This document shows, piece after piece, positions 38,027 through 50,466 of a DNA stretch of 64,000 nt. The translations under genes and the position numbers were made by a program. The stretch spans positions 10,219,499 through 10,283,498 of the forward strand of contig NC_092565.1 in the NCBI RefSeq assembly GCF_037975245.1, in the 5' to 3' direction. Position 1 is the stretch's first letter. Each line of letters starts with the position of its first letter. Origin of the DNA: Apostichopus japonicus. Lineage: Eukaryota > Echinodermata > Holothuroidea > Aspidochirotida > Stichopodidae. Below the pieces are notes generated by a model that did no database searches, was not told the DNA's origin, and worked only from the letters and a program-made list of their open reading frames with translations.

Positions 38027-38730
38027 CTGGTAAGATACAAAGAAAGGTGAAAATGGTATTAATACTTCAGCAACCTATACTAACGCAAATATTCTTACTA
38101 GTATATATGTATATAATAAATATTTTCGTTTGACTGCCGCAATCAAACTTCGTTTAGTTATGGTGTTCAAGACATCTGTAATTTTGTGCAACAGCTGGTC
38201 GCATACATGACAATTCCTATCATATGTTCTCAAGCAAACTGATTATTTTTCGATTGCTTTGTTTAAAATTTTAGATTAATTTTAATTTAAAATTTGAAGA
38301 CAATACAAAGAACCTAAAGGCTTATGTTTCACCTATCACATTTAACAATGAACATTGGTAAGGTTCATATTCTGTTTCATAGGGAGACTTAAATCAAACG
38401 AAATCCATAAGGCAAACTTTCCCATGAAGTGTACCTAATATCGCAAAGTAAAACCTTAGCCGTAGGCTTCTCATACGATTTCTTCCCAAGCAAAGCAGGG
38501 AGTCACCCGGTCAAAAGATGAAGTATGAAATATACAGAGTAAAACCTCATGCGCTCTCATAACACAAAAAAACATGATTATGCATAAGGTACCACCTGTT
38601 TTGCAGATTGCTAATATCCGGAGGCTGCGCGCCATCCCTGATGTGACCGAGAACTAAAGTGGGCTAACAAAAGACATGTGTGCCATACACTGACATACTT
38701 ACACAAACAATTAACTAACATAATCCTGCT

Positions 38731-38772
38731 GTTTAAATTCACTGTAAGTTTTAATTCACTGTAAGTTTTAAT
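38731..38772. repeat. 17-bp tandem duplication
   Basis: TTCACTGTAAGTTTTAA occurs twice in direct succession within the mindin 5' intron. Confidence 0.7.
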
Positions 38773-39565
38773 TGATCCCTCGCAATGTTGCCTACTGACG
38801 ATTAAACTAATTTCACCCTTTGAGTACCTTTGGGTAAGATCTGTTAAAGGGATTTGTGGCATGCCGCCATCAATCCTATCGCATAAACGCCACGTGAACG
38901 TCTTTGGCAAGTAGCGTCTAAGCGAGGCATTTTTGAACAATGTTTGCAACAGCCATCGATTCAACCCATATTGTTATATGGACGTACATATCAAGTATTA
39001 ATGTGTTTTAACCGACGGGAATTTGATTAAATTTAAGAGGGTGTGAACCTCTCTGTTTTGAAGAAACAATTTCATGGCGAGATGAGGTCTTTTCCGGATT
39101 CGACGTGTACCGGCGGCCTTGTTCAATTCCTTAGGAGGAATGCGTAGTTAATATAGCTTTAACAAGTAAAACGTGCACAAACTATGGTTTGAATAACTAA
39201 TAGTGACATATCAATAACACTCATAGAAGACACCCTAAGATCAATAATTTGATAACTAGCTCATGTGATGTCATATAATGCATATGAGTGATGCAATGTA
39301 TTTTAACTCTCAGTTATAATATATAGCACATGTAAACCATGAAAGCAGGGCACATAAGTAATGGCCACATTGCCATGGAGGTGTCATCGAACAAGACAGC
39401 AACTAAATCATAAAATGCAATAATGACAAGCTTAAATGCAGACACGACATAATAACAACAACCGTTATGACAAACCATGAACATTAACGAATATAGATAT
39501 ACGTTATTATAAACTTTCCTTCCATGGACCACAATAAAGCAATACAAATATGTTAAATAGCTTAC

Positions 39566-39750
39566 CTTATTTTCAGCTGAATCTATTCACCGCAATGAGC
39601 TTTCCTTCAATTTTGGGATGGCAATGAAAAACGGGTTCCACAAAGGTAATACAGTAATTGGTGAAAATTGATGAAACTTTCTATCTTGGAAAATTTGTTC
39701 CAAACGAATTGCTTTATGATGCTTTGGCGGTTGCAGTTTGCAAGAGTTTT
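39566..39750 (-). other. SPON2: Predicted 5' noncoding exon of mindin
   Basis: A donor AATAAG|GTAAGC at 39565-39560 closes a stretch of about 185 bases with no ATG on the minus strand, lying just downstream of a TATA box. Splicing to the acceptor at 38027 would remove 1539 bases. The 5' edge is only inferred from the TATA position. Confidence 0.45.
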
Positions 39751-39775
39751 GACCTGGTGTAGTAACTTGGCGGTG

Positions 39776-39783
39776 CTTTTATA
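39776..39783 (-). promoter_or_regulatory. SPON2: TATA box, candidate mindin promoter
   Basis: TATAAAAG on the minus strand, in the context GATATAAAAGCACCGCC. It predicts initiation near 39750, in line with the noncoding exon called downstream. Confidence 0.5.
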
Positions 39784-40452
39784 TCAGTTGTAAGGTACCT
39801 GGGACACCACGCAAGTCTGACAGGGCAGAGAGATATAGATGCCTAACAAGGATATCCACCGAAGGAGGAAGCGATGAAGAATGACGTATGTTCTTAAGTT
39901 TATTCATGATGTCACAGAACTTTTCTTCAGAATTCGGGAAGTACACGAAATATCCGCAAGTACCACTGCCGGTATATTATTACAACCAGTTTCAAAGAAG
40001 AAATGATTCGTAACCGAGTATAAATTTAGAACAATGACACCGCCCAATTAGTTTCCTTTTTCTTCCGGGTTATGACTGTTTCATGCCAAAACATGTAGGT
40101 AAGGAAAATCATGTGCAACAAGAGTAACAAGACTATCAAAATGATAGATTTTTCATGTCACCAGTATATGGAAGCATCCTCAAACGATGTGTTTTCATTT
40201 GCGTCCCTTAGTCAAACTTTGTTATTATAGCAAAGAAACACTGCATCATGATAGAGGCCGATGTGGACTTGAAGTGGTGCACACAAGTTCACAAGGTTAA
40301 CAACCAAGTAGCTTATAGCATAAAATACCTGACCTTAGTGAGAATGAGATGAATCTCCAATAAGCACCCCTTCATGTACCAGACATTATCAATAGATCGT
40401 ATATTATATTGTACCAGCCTTCTATCTATACCGATACGTTGTTGCTTCACTG

Positions 40453-40495
40453 TAGGGTTAGGGTTGGGGTTGGGGTTGGGGTTAGGGTTAGGGTT
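40453..40495. repeat. Interstitial telomere-like repeat (TTAGGG/TTGGGG)n
   Basis: About seven hexamers: TAGGGT TAGGGT, three TTGGGG-type units, then two more TTAGGG-type units. It is flanked by unique sequence, so it is not a chromosome end. Confidence 0.9.
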
Positions 40496-42400
40496 CGATC
40501 CAACTTCAGAATCATTTGTCAGCTTCTGATAAGGACACGCTTTTCGAATGCAGATAAAAAAGTGTTCATCTCAGTTTTCTTCTTTATGGAACGTACACAT
40601 TTATCCAATTTATCTGTTGTACGAAGTTTCGCACGGCAGTCCACACGTCAAATTGTTTAGGCATGAACGGTTTTGGTTACATTAACTCTACCAATTTGCT
40701 ATCGCATCTTCTAAAACAAATAAGAAGTACTACTCGCTTTTCTTTTAGTGTCAATCAGAAACCGGTCTCTATGCAAACTTAATGGCTGGGAAACAATGGA
40801 GACCCCATACCATTTATGTGGAAATCAACTTTATTAGTCATATTAGTCATTAGACAGGAAAAGTCAAATCATTAGAAAGTTAATGCGGGGAACTCCCCAG
40901 ATTATCTCAGCTAGTGCCGATTGTGCCAGTATTAGTGTTTTTGTTTCTATTTAAGTTTAACTTTTGGAAGCTGTTAAGAAAAATGTTCCCTTGTCACTGG
41001 AAAGATACAAAAGATGACTCAGTGTGGATTTACGTCCTTAAATAATCCTAATAAGAAAACAGTCATTTCCTTGTGGCAAGTTGTAGTATTAGTGGGCGGG
41101 GTCTGTAGTATCATTTTTGATTATCTTGCACCGCCGGATTCATATGCTCCTTCTTAGCTACGTCTGTCTTGGAAGTTTCATGAAGGACTGACCATTTCAC
41201 CTCCCAGGGTTCTCCTGGGCAAAGAACACAAGAACCGATAAGTTGTGCCGCCGCATATCGTTGAGTGGATTATTGCGTACAGCAATTGGTGGTAATTGGT
41301 CCATCATTAGAGGCACACTATAGTACGTCAAAAGATCAAGTTCACGATACAGCGGCTGGTAATACAGATGTGATCGTCTGCGCGAGGTTTAGTAAGACGT
41401 CTGTATGGGTGTATGTGTGTATGTACGTGCGTTTGTATGTATGTTTACCTCTGTCGTAGTATTGACGGTCGTGCAGTTGATCACAAAGAGTCTGTACAGC
41501 GTTTATTAAATTTCAATATTTATTATATTATTGTCTTTCCATTTTCTAATTTTTCGCAGTTCTGTATGCTATGGATGTAGGAAGTATGCATGTATATGGA
41601 CTTCTACAGTTCTAAATCTACCTCACTGAACACAACCCTACTTGGATGTCATGTACGCTGAAGATATTACAAAATCCTACCATACAATCATGCAAGCTGT
41701 CTAGAGTGCCAATACCCCTCTATTAAGTTCAAGAACACATTTTGACAGGGATTCTAGAAGTTCCTTACAATGCAAATCACAGATGGATTTATTAATGGAG
41801 ATAGGTTTAATACATGGATTAACAGTAATGTCAGGTTACGTCTAGAAGATATTGGCCTGATCGCTGATTTGGCTCAAAGTAGTAGTTCAGTTATTTAACG
41901 TATCTTAACGGTTGATATCTTAAAAAGTTCATTATGTAGATATCGTACGGTTTTTATGCCCCGGTTTCTTGTTAGACTATATATTATAGTACTACGAAGT
42001 TCATACAAGGGTCATCCGCCTTTACACCTGTGATGTCTTAATCCTTGGCAAATGCACGTCTGATCCATTAATATTTTCTACAAAGTATCCCAGTGCTGGC
42101 AGTGCAAGACGCTTGTAGTCATCTAAATAATAAATATCAATATTTTTCTTCAAATGTAAGACTAGTTATAGGTTACCCATCTGGTAAACTTTATTATCTA
42201 TACTAACACCCACTTATCGAAACACGGCCTCAAGTATTTTTCCACTGCCACCTGTTTTCTTTGCATCTCGATTCCTCTCCAACTATACCCTTCTAAACCT
42301 ATGTGTACCTCGGGTTGCTTACTTTCAAGTAATTAATCGGGTATAGGTTGTTGCCGTGGGCATGTTTATACGATTTGGCTATTCTCTTGTAACAACAGTA

Positions 42401-42567
42401 AATATATGTAAATATAAAATATATATTTATAGATAAAAAATATACATATAAAAAAAATATAAATATATATATATATATGTATATTTATATAGGCCTATAT
42501 ATATATACAGTATATATAATATATATATATACAATATATATATATTTATATAGGCATATATATATAT

Positions 42568-42622
<55 letters not shown>
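42401..42622. repeat. (TA)n-rich array
   Basis: Long TA array with TATAGGCCTATATA and TTTATA interruptions. Tyr/Ile open frames across it are artefacts. Confidence 0.95.
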
Positions 42623-42627
<5 letters not shown>

Positions 42628-43264
42628 CTTTAAAAAAGAAAAGCCGACAGTCTCCTGTACTTGGTATCTCCTATATTGCGTGCTCGAAGAGCTGATATTT
42701 CACGGCGGTTTAGCAATATGTGATTACCCAATGTTAGCTGATGTTGAAATCCCGTCGAGATGACTGGTGTCACGATACATTTATGCTCAAGGTGACGGAG
42801 GGTTCTGCCAGCTTTGATGTCGATACGAATGACTCATAGCAGAATTTTCTCACGTTTACCTATTTTTTGGTAAATACGGAGGAGGTGGATTTCAAAATAT
42901 GGACCACCTTACTTGGGTTTCTTCCAGCTCAATCAATATCATTTGGTAAGGAACGCTCCACCTATAATATGTCAATTAACTGATTAAGTGTGTTTCTCTT
43001 TCATGCTAACTATAAACTTGTTCCCTTCGTTTTAGTAAATTAAAACAAAATACCTTAAAGCAATTCCCATACTGGATCCATTCCTTTCTTATATCGAGTA
43101 TACATAGCTACGACATTGTTAACATGCTATACTCAGCCTGCAGTCACATAATATGCATGTAAGAGCAGTCGAATGTCCTAAACTTCAACTTCACGTCGGG
43201 TGGCCATCCGATTTATTGTTGTAGCCTATACTGGATTGTTTTTACAATTTGGATGACTATAGTT

Positions 43265-43415
43265 TCAGATGGGAAAACCGTGGATTTCTCCTGGATGAAA
43301 AATCCGGCACCTTACGCTGGTCGGCCAGGGCTTGAACCCGTGCACGACTTTCTATAAGATATATGTTTCGTTGTTGCTAACGCTACAGCCTTTATCCTGT
43401 CGACCTTTGCCATGG
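43265..43415 (-). repeat. tRNA-derived SINE-like copy
   Basis: On the minus strand, TGGCAAAGGTCGACAGG (43412-43396) resembles box A, and GTTCAAGCC (43337-43329) fits the pol III box B consensus GWTCRANNC exactly. The spacing of about 65 bases is slightly longer than in a tRNA. A further 70 bases of non-tRNA body follow. It does not fold as an intact tRNA as far as I can judge. Confidence 0.5.
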
Positions 43416-46400
43416 TCTCAAAGAGAGGAACGTTTTGGAATTAAGAGTAATCAACTAAAACTTTACAAATATCTGGATTAACTAATTAAGTACATGGTGG
43501 TATAATGACATAACTTTCATATACTATTAATTTTAATGCAAGCTGGATACGCCTTAGTACATTTACGAGCTGATGAACATGTTTCCTGAATTCAGACAAG
43601 TTTCCGAAACATATTCGGAACACGACATGTGATCATTGGCGGCTGTTCAACAGTGCATATCTTATGTTCTTCCATGTATTGGTAACTAGTTTATATCGTA
43701 ACAAAAGTGGTTCCATATATAACTCGATGTCCAAAGAATAGGTTATTGTATCCATTGCATCCGGTAACATGTTCACCCTGGTAATTACCTCTAGCTGTGT
43801 TCGGAAGCAGTTTTTTTTTTCCTTCTTCTAGTCAAATCAAAACTTTGTTCGTCTACTGTTTAGCATAAGTCGACAGTGTGGTCACAAAATGTCCACAACG
43901 CCGAGGAGCATGAGATGGGAGCTGAAGTTTTACCCTCAACATTTTCGTTCTGCAATCATTTAACTTTGGCGAATTAGTCGAAAGCAACTTATGTCACGTG
44001 TTAAAAGATCATGCGTCCTTTTTGCGTTGATATATTGCCATATGTTTCATATCATAGTAGTGGAACATGATCATAAACAACGTGTTCTGAGAGATGCTTT
44101 GGGGATCATTACTTCTGGTGGGAAAGGGATCAAGTCGGTTCAAGAAGGGTCGTAGAGATTTTCTTGGGTTTAGGCACTTGAGCAAAACCTTAAAGCTTTT
44201 GTTTATTCAATTTTCTTTTTTTCTCGTACATAAGTTGAAGCTATAAAGATAAGGCTTACCAAGTATTTCTTGGCAGAACACCAAGCATGTTGTGTGTTCC
44301 TTCGATTTCCCACGTAGTCACATGAACAAAACAAAACGTGGGTGAGTAACAGACATATGGAAACTTGCCATCCTAGCGTTTATGAATAATGACGTATATT
44401 TACCCTCCTTTTTTTATATCGGTTAACAACCCTATTGGTAAGTTACTGAAAAGTTATATTAATTCATCAAATCAATGACCAATTGTGTATTTCTATCTTT
44501 TGGAGGTCAGATACTGCAGAAACAAATATCAGATTATTGTGGTACGTGATATTAGACCACGTGTCACATATATAACTAACTATTCCTAAAAAAAATACAA
44601 GAGTCTGTTAAACTGACTCACTGTTATCATAAGGTCCGACGGCCTACATTATATATCTGGTCACGTCTTCTGATCTTCTTCAGTTGCTATACTTTTTTTT
44701 TTTTAAATGGCAAAATTTTTATAGAAATGAAATCATTAATGATCATGACATTGTCGAGTAATACAAACCCAATAAAGTGGTTCTACCCGAGTATTCGACA
44801 TTTCGATTTTCAGTCATTTTATTATACACAAGCCAAGAGAATGATTATTCAAATAAAGCATGCAGTTGAGACATGACTTCGGCCATATAGGTTTTGCACG
44901 ATGCACAGCAACAAAAAGGAAAAAGTTTAGATGCTTCTTAAAAAAAGTTCTATAGCTGTTCGGCTTTTCAATATATTCAAGTTTAAGAAGACATTGTTCA
45001 ATCTCAGGAATGCTCCTTTAAGACTAAATTTGATGATAACGTTGGCTGCTCTGTGCAGGACTATAGTGATAATGCTCATCCATTGTATTAGAAATTATAA
45101 CAAGTCATCAAGGTCATGTTATTACTACTTATATGCCTTTTCAACATCGAACACGGTTTTGAAGGTTTGACATCCTTTAAGTCGGTTCTGTGTATCGTTG
45201 ATTTCAGATTTTCTTTATTTTATTTCTTGCTTTAGATAATAACACTCTTCTGAGTTTTTACTCATTAGTCCTAATGAATATTCATTCCTCATGCATACAT
45301 CATTTCGGTAGTAGACTTGGCGAACAAACTTCCAGGTGTTCTTAGTATATTTAATATTTAACTCACCGAATCCTCTCTGTGGTTTGCCGTTGGCATATAG
45401 CGTTGCATGCATGAGAATATACTACATCAAATGGGAAACATCCGCAGTTTGGGAATTGTGGTTATTCTTGGGCAGCTCTTAATTCAAACTGGTATTAGAG
45501 GAAGCACATACAGATGTGCAACAGACAGAGCTATATTACCAGGTGCAGTGAAATACAATTCCAAATGTGCCGCAAAATCAGAGTCAAAGCATGATGGTGA
45601 AAATACCGATCAGCGATAGAGAGGATGATTTTGAATATAGGCTATAGAAAGAAAACCGTTAGATCTTCTCTTATGAAGATGTTTAAGGAACTACGAATAC
45701 ACAAAATAAGTCCAATGTTCGTTGAAGTTGCTGAAAGTCTGAAACTGTATATCAATGAAGTGAATACGTAACCTTAAAAATCTGTACAATTTTATATCCG
45801 AAATGAGTTATGTATTGAGAGCATTTTCACTATAGAACCCACGACAGGAATGAGTTTCAAGTAGATAAGTTAGACAGTGAAAGGTACCGTAATTAGTTAC
45901 TTGTCCATGCTTTTTAATGAATGGAGACCCATATCTTTAATGATGTCAAAAACTGTCATTTACGCCTTCAATTGTTTTTTCGATCTTTAGCGATTCTATT
46001 TTTTTTTAAACTCTCAAATTTTATTTGAAATTGAAAAGTCAGTATGTTAGAAGTGAAGGTGCACAAATAGGTCTATTATAACATCGAGTACATGTGCTAG
46101 AGCATCCCACCGGAACAATTAACAAACAAAAAATGTTTAGTTTTATTTTCATGTTGTAGTCTTCTTCAGTTTTCTATAAAGTTTCCTCTCTTAATATAAT
46201 AACAAGGGTAGATAGAATATTGAAACAAAAGTTTGATGCTAGTGAGGCCTTGATGCTATGGGCTCTTAACATATGCCCAGTCGTTTGGCCTGTTAGTCCT
46301 CCACTTGCTACAGACAACACAACAAAAGCGTACCACTCAGATAACTACCGAATATCCATTTTTATAAATTCACGGAAACAGATTAAAAATAAAAGTTACA

Positions 46401-46942
46401 AAACTGGTATAGATTTTACTTTACCTCAAATCTAAAAATGTGGTAAAAGTCATATAATATTTTCATATCAAAGTGATATAAGCTATAGAGTTTCCTTATG
46501 CTGCTCAGGAAAAACAAACAAAAATATCAGGTTCTCGACTTCCACAGCAGGTGTGTAAGTTTGGGACTAATTGTCTGCTTCGAGTGAAAACTTGATGTAT
46601 CAACTTTACATGTGACAACAAAGAAGAGATTTGAAAAGATTCATTAATTCCGTTGTGAACTTGAAGCAAGAAAGGATTAGCTTACCAAGTGTTATTGTAC
46701 CAATCTCTAGCAACTCTCACACATATTCCTTACCCATTATAACAAGTTTTCAATATGTAAACATATATTTGATTCTACACAGGAATATTTATACCTTTCG
46801 TGATCATACTGAATAGACTCATAAGTTTGAAAATAACTCTTCTAAATAAAGGGAAGAGAAACATAATTTTCGGGACTTTTTATTGGATTAACTCCTGCAT
46901 GACATCATAACTTTACTAATAACTGTTGTGAAGAAAATATTT

Positions 46943-46948
<6 letters not shown>

Positions 46949-47000
<52 letters not shown>
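46949..47000. repeat. (TA)n microsatellite
   Basis: Pure TA dinucleotides, about 26 copies. Confidence 0.97.
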
Positions 47001-47004
<4 letters not shown>

Positions 47005-49291
47005 TTTTATACTTCTTCTCTGAATTTGTAACCACTATCGGCTAAATTAGGATACCATTTGTAATGGTATAAGTGTTTTCGCGGTAAGCCATCATGTTTG
47101 ATATATATATGTTGCCCTACCTACTGAACTTACACAACATATATAACATGGCACAACAGGGGTTAGTCATTCCCTGAAATACCGCCAGATAGTTCACTCA
47201 ACATTAATCACTTGTACAACTTATAGGTAGTATATGATACTTTTTAAATTTTCGCATTAGTCTACGGTATATTACTTCGTAATTTTGAACTACGATTTGT
47301 CGTGAACCGTAATTTCTAAAGAAAATGGGTGGAGTGGGGGGGGGGGGGGGTCTCAAACGGAAACAATGGATATTAAATGTCATGTGCCCGCCGATTGAAC
47401 TTTTCATTATTTAGGGTATAAGATAAGAGAGAATGATCATATGAAGTGGTTTTTCTTTCTTTGTTTTGTGCCTTTTTCAATTCGTTTGTTTTCTATGGCG
47501 AATGTACTTTTAATGCCAGCATGCAAAGGTTCCGAGATTTGGGCTGCGTGCATGCTCCTTCCCTCTTCAGTCTTTCATCTGAAGAAAATAAAATTGAGAC
47601 TAAAGTAGTTCTATAAACTATTCCGGAACCAGTATGTATCCTACCACCCCAAAGTTATGCCAGTCATTCCCCCAAAAGGCACCAATTCGCACTCTCATCA
47701 CCCTTCCAAACAAAAGAAAGTGTAGAAAGTTTAAGCTCGTCTGTTTAACAAAGCTGGCTGTATAATGGTGTGGCATTATACATTTAGATGAAGTTGTTGC
47801 TTGCAAATAAAAGTTGAATGACTTCATGAAGAGTTTAGAAAAGTAAGGCTAGTTGGGGCATACGAAGCGACTTATGCTTGTAACATGGGTGGTTTTACAG
47901 GGGGTGGTTTTCACCCCTCCTCTTCCCAACAGGTTAATTGTAACCACTTTCTGACCCGCAATTTTGCCGCGTTTTTGAAAATATTTTCTAAATATATGAC
48001 ATGCTGCGGTCTTGGCCACTGGATATCCCCCCCCCCCCCCCTCTCCTGGCCCCAACTTGTTGCATTATAACCACTAGCAGTCTACTAAATCGCAGCCAAC
48101 AACAGCGATGAGATAAAACTATATACAGACATTGACAAGCATATAACTGTTAGCACAGGTTTGTATCCCAGATGTAGCCTATAACATCTAAAATCTATCT
48201 ACACAAGATCATTTCAGCTAATATATTACTGCATAGCCAATGTACAAGTCAATTAAATTTCATGTGTTTGCTTGAGCGAAAAGCAAATACAATTGATTTA
48301 TATTTATTTCTTATTTCGTATTCCTTATTTGTAATATGAGTAACAGTGACACAATTTTTTGTTTTCCTTCTTTCTTTTGAAATTTGAATCCAATACCCGG
48401 GCACCATTTTTTGCTTCTTCTTAAGATCTCTGCTTTGACCACCCATATCAAGTATTCTATTACATTTGGGGACATATATGAAGAGACACACATATTATGG
48501 GATGGCCACCCTCTGTCATAAATGATTACACTTTATCGTGTGTCGGAAAAAATGAAAGACCTATTAGTAGTTAACAAAATTGTATAAATCTTTGTGACTA
48601 ACAATTCTCATCCTACGTGTTATGCGCACGATCCCACGCCGATTAAGCAGTTTGACGTCATCGACTGACCTCTTTTTTTTCACCATAAGTCAGGTTGGTG
48701 TTCACAGTGTGAATTACCTGCTTAAATAAAATGGAACAAATCTGAGGCTAAAATTGGTGGAAAAAAATGAATTCGGATACCGAAATTTGTTGTTTCAAGC
48801 TGTGAAGTTGGAAAAATTTTAGTGTGTGTCCGTTTTACCTTTTTTTTTTTTTTTTTTTGGCAAACCATCTTTGCTGATATAAGTAGTTTAAAGATGGTGA
48901 ATCATGCATGTATAACTATAGGTGGTATATTGAAAGTGACTGGCTTGACGTCATAAAATTTAAAAAAAAACCAGATGCAATACATTTGATATGGTTAAAC
49001 TAAAATATAAATATTATTTATTAGTATTGTCAATTTAATCTCTCTGACACTAAAATTGTATAAGCAGTTGCAGATATGAGCGCAGAATATAACTGAAATA
49101 TAGCATTTGTGAATATTCTGATCTTCTGGTAATGAAACGATTGGATTAAGAGTAAGTTAGAAACACCGACACATATACTGTTGGTAGTTTTGTCTATAAT
49201 GTGTAGCAAAGTCGTATAGCTATGAAGCCATACATGTGTATATATAGAGTAATATAGTAATATAGTATATATATAGTATATAACTTATATA

Positions 49292-49330
49292 GCCTCTGAA
49301 GAAGATCCTGCTAGGATCGAAACGTCAGGC
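49292..49330 (+). ncRNA. Hammerhead-ribozyme-like motif (short stem III type)
   Basis: GCCT (49292-49295) pairs with AGGC (49327-49330) as stem I. CTGAAGA (49296-49302) fits the CUGANGA core. GATCCT / AGGATC around a GCT loop (49304-49318) forms a perfect 6-bp stem II. GAAA (49319-49322) is the second core strand. C-G plus A-U form a two-pair stem III ending in the GUC cleavage triplet (49324-49326). One extra A (49303) lies between core and stem II compared with the canonical form. Such variants with reduced stem III are known to accompany Penelope-like retroelements and act as dimers. No reverse transcriptase is seen nearby. Confidence 0.5.
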
Positions 49331-50420
49331 CAACTTACTTTTACACAACTTATATGATCATAACTTGTCACACGGACCCTCAGAAAAGCTAATAAATGTT
49401 ACTCCTTTAGCTTGCATTAGAGTGATCCGTTCCCCAATTTATTTTACACACAATAGTGTAGCTTATCGTACCGGTATTATTGCTACAAGACTCGTAGCGA
49501 TTTGTCTTTATTTAAGTGTAGCAAGTACAAACGACTGTTGTATTAAGTTTACGCTATTTGTTTAAGGCTGTGAAAATAAGTCGCAATAAATTCGCTGTGT
49601 ATAAGAGTAGACGGATAAATGATTCCATATGGGCAATAGCTTAATGCACAACTCTCTGTAAACTTTATTTTCGATTTAGGTTCCTTTTAATATCACATAT
49701 GTAATCCAAAGTTCATTTTGAAGAGATTCAACGCAGTTTCACCCTCTTAAGCCTTGGCATGAGTGTTAATTTCCATAAAAAAAATATATATAAATATATG
49801 TTTGCCCCGTAAATGTTATATCAGGACAGCACTACGCAGCTGCAAAGCATTGCCAAGTGAAGTGAGTAGCGTGAGAGGGAACTCACTGTGTTACCATAGG
49901 ACCACTGTACTTTTTTTTATTAGCGTTTATGACGTACCGGTACTGTTCTGATGTGGCATTATGAAGGATATCACAGCCAGCTTCAAAATGTAAAAATAAA
50001 ATAGTAAAATCATCCCTCAGAAAATGACTCTCTTTTCCCCCTCATAACCATTATTATCAAGCTGGGTAACCATGGAGAAATATAATTTGAGGCAAGAAGT
50101 TATTCCTAGTAATAAACCTGAGCAACTTCATAGTTGTCAATAATCCATCAAAATAGTCATTAAGCAAACAGAGTACTTCTTTGTCGCGTCTCAGCACGAT
50201 TCCATCTTGACCGTACCCCATCGGCCAATTCTCTTACCCAGAAGATGCGTGAAGCCTGCCAAGATCTTGGAATATGCGGTCAATCAAAGCAGGACGATGG
50301 TTTTACTATAGCCATTGGCAAGTTGTGCCATCATTAGAGGATAAATTACAATTCATTTACTTTTATTTTTTCAGAAATAGACAATGTTATCAGTGATAAA
50401 GATTTGACACACCCTTCGCT

Positions 50421-50421
<1 letters not shown>

Positions 50422-50464
<43 letters not shown>
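50422..50464. repeat. (TA)n microsatellite
   Basis: Pure TA dinucleotides, about 21 copies. Confidence 0.97.

Positions 50465-50466
<2 letters not shown>

Noticed and set aside
38611-38964. 117-codon minus-strand frame upstream of mindin coding exon 1
   Set aside because: It lies in the predicted 5' intron, shows no recognisable domain, and has no splice sites consistent with the mindin frame.
43325-43415. A functional tRNA gene on the minus strand
   Set aside because: The box B fits but the box A to box B spacing and lack of a clear acceptor stem and anticodon arm point to a SINE head instead.
47852-48060. AGTTGGGGC / GCCCCAACT inverted ends as a MITE
   Set aside because: Only about nine bases pair, flanks show no target duplication, and G/C-rich ends make chance pairing likely.
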